Positions 62,210 to 64,000 of a stretch of DNA of 64,000 nucleotides are shown in pieces. The notes below the pieces were generated by a model. The model was not told the origin of the DNA. It worked only from the letters and a program-made list of their open reading frames with translations, and searched no databases. Each line of letters opens with the position of its first letter. The stretch's first letter is position 1. Origin of the DNA: Rhodococcus wratislaviensis (GTDB taxonomy: Bacteria; Actinomycetota; Actinomycetes; Mycobacteriales; Mycobacteriaceae); the NCBI RefSeq assembly GCF_900455735.1, contig NZ_UAUI01000022.1:310001-374000 (forward strand). The letters run 5' to 3'. A program made the translations under genes and the position numbers.

Positions 62210-62944
62210 TTACTGTGCCGCTACCTCGACGCCGAGGGCGCCGAGCAGCGCGTTGCGAAACTCGTGGAACTTGCTGTCGCCGAGCGCTCTCGGCTTCGGG
62301 ATGTCGATGATCTCGTCGACGACGATCTGCCCGCGGTCGAGAACGAGCACCCGGTCGGCGAGCGCGATCGCTTCGTCGACATCGTGGGTGACGAGCAGGA
62401 CGGTCGGGCGGTGGCGACGGATCAACTCCTGCAAGAGGGCGTGCATCTTGATCCGGGTCAGCGCGTCGAGGGCCCCGAAGGGCTCGTCGGCCAGGAACAG
62501 TTCGGGCTCGCGGACCAGCGCTCGCGCCAGCGCCACACGCTGTTGTTCACCGCCGGACAATTCGCTGGGCCACGCCTTCTCCCGACCGGCGAGGCCCACT
62601 TCCGCGAGGGCCGCCGCACCCTTGCTCGTGCCGGTGCGGCCCAGTCCGAGCGTCACGTTGTCCAGCACCCTCAGCCACGGCAGCAACCGTGAGTCCTGGA
62701 ACGCCACCGACACCTCCTCGGGCACGGTGAGGGTTCCGCCGCGGCCCTCGACGTCGTAGTCGAGGCCGGCGAGCGCCCGGAGCAGCGTGCTCTTGCCGGA
62801 CCCACTCTTGCCGAGCAGGGCCACGAACTGGCCTTCGGGAATGTCCAGGTCCAGGCGGTCGAGGACGGTCTTGTCGCCGAATCCGCGGACGAGGGATCGC
62901 ACCTGCACGGCGGCGGGTTCTAGCCGGCGAGCGTCTTGCGCCAT
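62210..62944 (-). CDS. ABC importer ATPase, nitrate/sulfonate/taurine type
   Basis: A 244-residue ATPase. Walker A LLGKSGSGKST near residue 46, Q-loop VAFQDSRLLPWLRVLDNV, signature LSGGEQQRVALARALV, Walker B LFLADEPFGALDALTR and H-loop LVTHDVDEAI are all canonical SsuB/TauB-like. It powers the permease whose gene overlaps its start by 25 bp (62920-62944). Its stop is 12 bp before the monooxygenase start, so importer and monooxygenase form one operon. An aliphatic or aromatic sulfonate is the likely cargo, but nitrate- or cyanate-type members look alike. Confidence 0.9.
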   Translation of the reverse strand: MAQDARRLEPAAVQVRSLVRGFGDKTVLDRLDLDIPEGQFVALLGKSGSGKSTLLRALAGLDYDVEGRGGTLTVPEEVSVAFQDSRLLPWLRVLDNVTLGLGRTGTSKGAAALAEVGLAGREKAWPSELSGGEQQRVALARALVREPELFLADEPFGALDALTRIKMHALLQELIRRHRPTVLLVTHDVDEAIALADRVLVLDRGQIVVDEIIDIPKPRALGDSKFHEFRNALLGALGVEVAAQ

Positions 62945-63789
62945 GACAGCGACCGCCTTTCGACGTAGCGGAGGACGGAGTCGGACAGGAGACCGAAGAT
63001 GCCGTAGACCGCGAGCCCCACGAGAATCACGTCGGACTGTCCGTAGTTCTGCGCGTTGTACATCATCTTCCCCAGACCGGTCACCGCGTTGATTCCCTCG
63101 ACGACGATGAGGGTGAGCCAGGCACCGGTCACCGAGAGGCGCAGTCCCAGAAAGAATCCCGGCATCGCACCCGGCAATACGACCTTGCGGATGAACGTGG
63201 CCCGGGACAACCCGAGGACCTCGGCGAGTTCGACGTAGCGGTTGTCGATCGACGTCAACGAGTTGTGCGTCTGGATGTACATGTGGACGACGACACCGAG
63301 CGCGATGATCACGATCTTGAACGTCTCGCCGATGCCGAGCCAGAGGATCAGCAGTGGGATCAGGCCGAGCGTCGGGATGGCACGTTTGAGCTGGATCGGC
63401 CCGTCGATCAGGGCGTCACCGGACCGCGTCAGACCGGCGACGACGGCCAGGGCCGTTCCGATCACCACGCCGAACGCGAAACCGATGGCGGCACGGCTCA
63501 ACGACGCGAGGACGTGTTCCTGCAGGATGCCCGTGGAGATCAGGTCGACGGCCGTGGTGACCACGGTCCAGGGCGCCGACAGCTTTCGTGCGTCGATGAA
63601 GCCGGTCAGGCTTCCCACCGCCCACACCGCGAGGAGGAGCAGGACACCGGCAAGCCGGGAGAACGGGAACGCCTTACGCAACCCGAGCCGGCGGATCTGC
63701 CGATCGGCGGCGCCGGGCCCGGGCCTCTCGACACCGGGGGCGACAGTACGTGCCAGCGCGGCTGCGGGCGCGGAGAGAGTACTGGTCAT
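62920..63789 (-). CDS. ABC importer permease, nitrate/sulfonate/taurine type
   Basis: A 289-residue permease with about six helices. A soluble, Pro-rich N-terminus of ~45 residues precedes TM1 (LAGVLLLLAVWAVGSLTGFID). The ATPase-contacting EAA loop is YVELAEVLGLSRATFIRKVVLPGAMPGFFLGLR, clearly of the SsuC/TauC type. The ATG (63787-63789) overlaps the stop of the binding-protein gene (ATGA) and its 3' end overlaps the ATPase start by 25 bp, so all importer parts are translationally coupled. Confidence 0.9.
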   Translation of the reverse strand: MTSTLSAPAAALARTVAPGVERPGPGAADRQIRRLGLRKAFPFSRLAGVLLLLAVWAVGSLTGFIDARKLSAPWTVVTTAVDLISTGILQEHVLASLSRAAIGFAFGVVIGTALAVVAGLTRSGDALIDGPIQLKRAIPTLGLIPLLILWLGIGETFKIVIIALGVVVHMYIQTHNSLTSIDNRYVELAEVLGLSRATFIRKVVLPGAMPGFFLGLRLSVTGAWLTLIVVEGINAVTGLGKMMYNAQNYGQSDVILVGLAVYGIFGLLSDSVLRYVERRSLSWRKTLAG

Positions 63790-64000
63790 TTCTGCACACC
63801 GCCTCGGTACTCGGCCGGAACGGCGTCAGCGGCGACCGTTTCGAATCGGCGGTCGAACAACTCGTTGGCATCGAACTCGCTGAAATAGCCTGCATCGGAG
63901 AGCAGTTGGACGGTGTCCTGCGTCCACTCGACGGCCGCGTCCCAGTTGGCCGGGTAGACCGGGCGCTGCCCGACGGAGGCGACGATGCGCTTCCCGTCCT
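63786..64000 (-). CDS. Substrate-binding protein of the sulfonate-type importer (5' part outside window)
   Basis: Only the last ~71 codons are in the window; the gene runs past the right edge. The visible C-terminus (RPVYPANWDAAVEWTQDTVQLLSDAG, then YFSEFDANELFDRRFETVAADAVPAEYRGGVQK) resembles the end of SsuA/NrtA-type periplasmic-binding proteins. It would deliver the substrate to the permease. The stop TGA overlaps the permease start codon. The lipobox or signal and the ligand-binding residues are not visible. Confidence 0.8.
   Translation of the reverse strand, partial: DGKRIVASVGQRPVYPANWDAAVEWTQDTVQLLSDAGYFSEFDANELFDRRFETVAADAVPAEYRGGVQK

Overview
This is a high-GC actinobacterial chromosome segment, most likely from a Rhodococcus of the jostii/opacus type. 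The pointers are two antigen-85-like mycolyltransferases, a DUF222/HNH (13E12-type) gene, sepH, DUF2530, DUF2771 and DUF3027 genes, a resuscitation-promoting factor behind a c-di-AMP riboswitch, and many genes that look leaderless. From memory, the backbone runs in the same general order as Mycobacterium tuberculosis Rv0904c to Rv0862c: accD3, prrA/prrB, gltA2, citA, serC, sepH, the Rv0882/Rv0881 pair, MarR, DUF2530, the Rv0876c/Rv0875c pair, cspB, Rv0870c, rpfA and Rv0862c. Accessory blocks sit between these landmarks. No database was searched.

Layout. 0-5.8 kb: 3' part of accD3, a 165-bp inverted-repeat element, asnB, an SOS-type DUF222/HNH gene and a GPP34 protein. 5.9-13.3 kb: mycolyltransferase, propionyl-CoA-type synthetase, a divergent TetR/MFS pair with twin operators, photolyase and MscS channel. 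13.3-23.2 kb: prrAB, FKBP, gltA, aldose epimerase, MFS, pdxH, citA, serC. 23.2-30.2 kb: a coupled operon for a BMP-type (nucleoside-like) ABC importer, an ornithine-cyclodeaminase homologue and a CDA-fold deaminase, divergent from a GntR regulator. 30.3-33.2 kb: sepH, DUF6928, small membrane protein, SpoU methyltransferase. 33.2-41.4 kb: SDR, MoxR, VWA and a form II molybdenum hydroxylase (coxSLM), then an MFS gene. 41.5-53.5 kb: MarR, NCS2 purine permease, DUF2530, PAP2, a large sacsin/Hsp90-type GHKL ATPase lacking a normal start codon, DUF3027, glutaminyl cyclase, MFS, DUF2771, cspB, YccF and the riboswitch-rpf unit. 53.5-64 kb: Rv0862c-like protein, second mycolyltransferase, a fused double ABC exporter coupled to an FMN monooxygenase, and a sulfonate/taurine-type ABC importer cut by the window end.

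What stands out. Three near-identical long palindromes (10935, 55905, 57053) lie at gene ends, contribute stop codons to four genes, and give two unrelated proteins the same C-terminal Val-Ser-Thr-Tyr. A different inverted-repeat element at 963-1127 supplies the stop codons of two convergent genes. A LexA-type box covers the start codon of the DUF222/HNH gene. The fused ABC exporter has one coherent degenerate ATP site. These are described separately under findings. No tRNA, rRNA, CRISPR array or insertion sequence was recognised.
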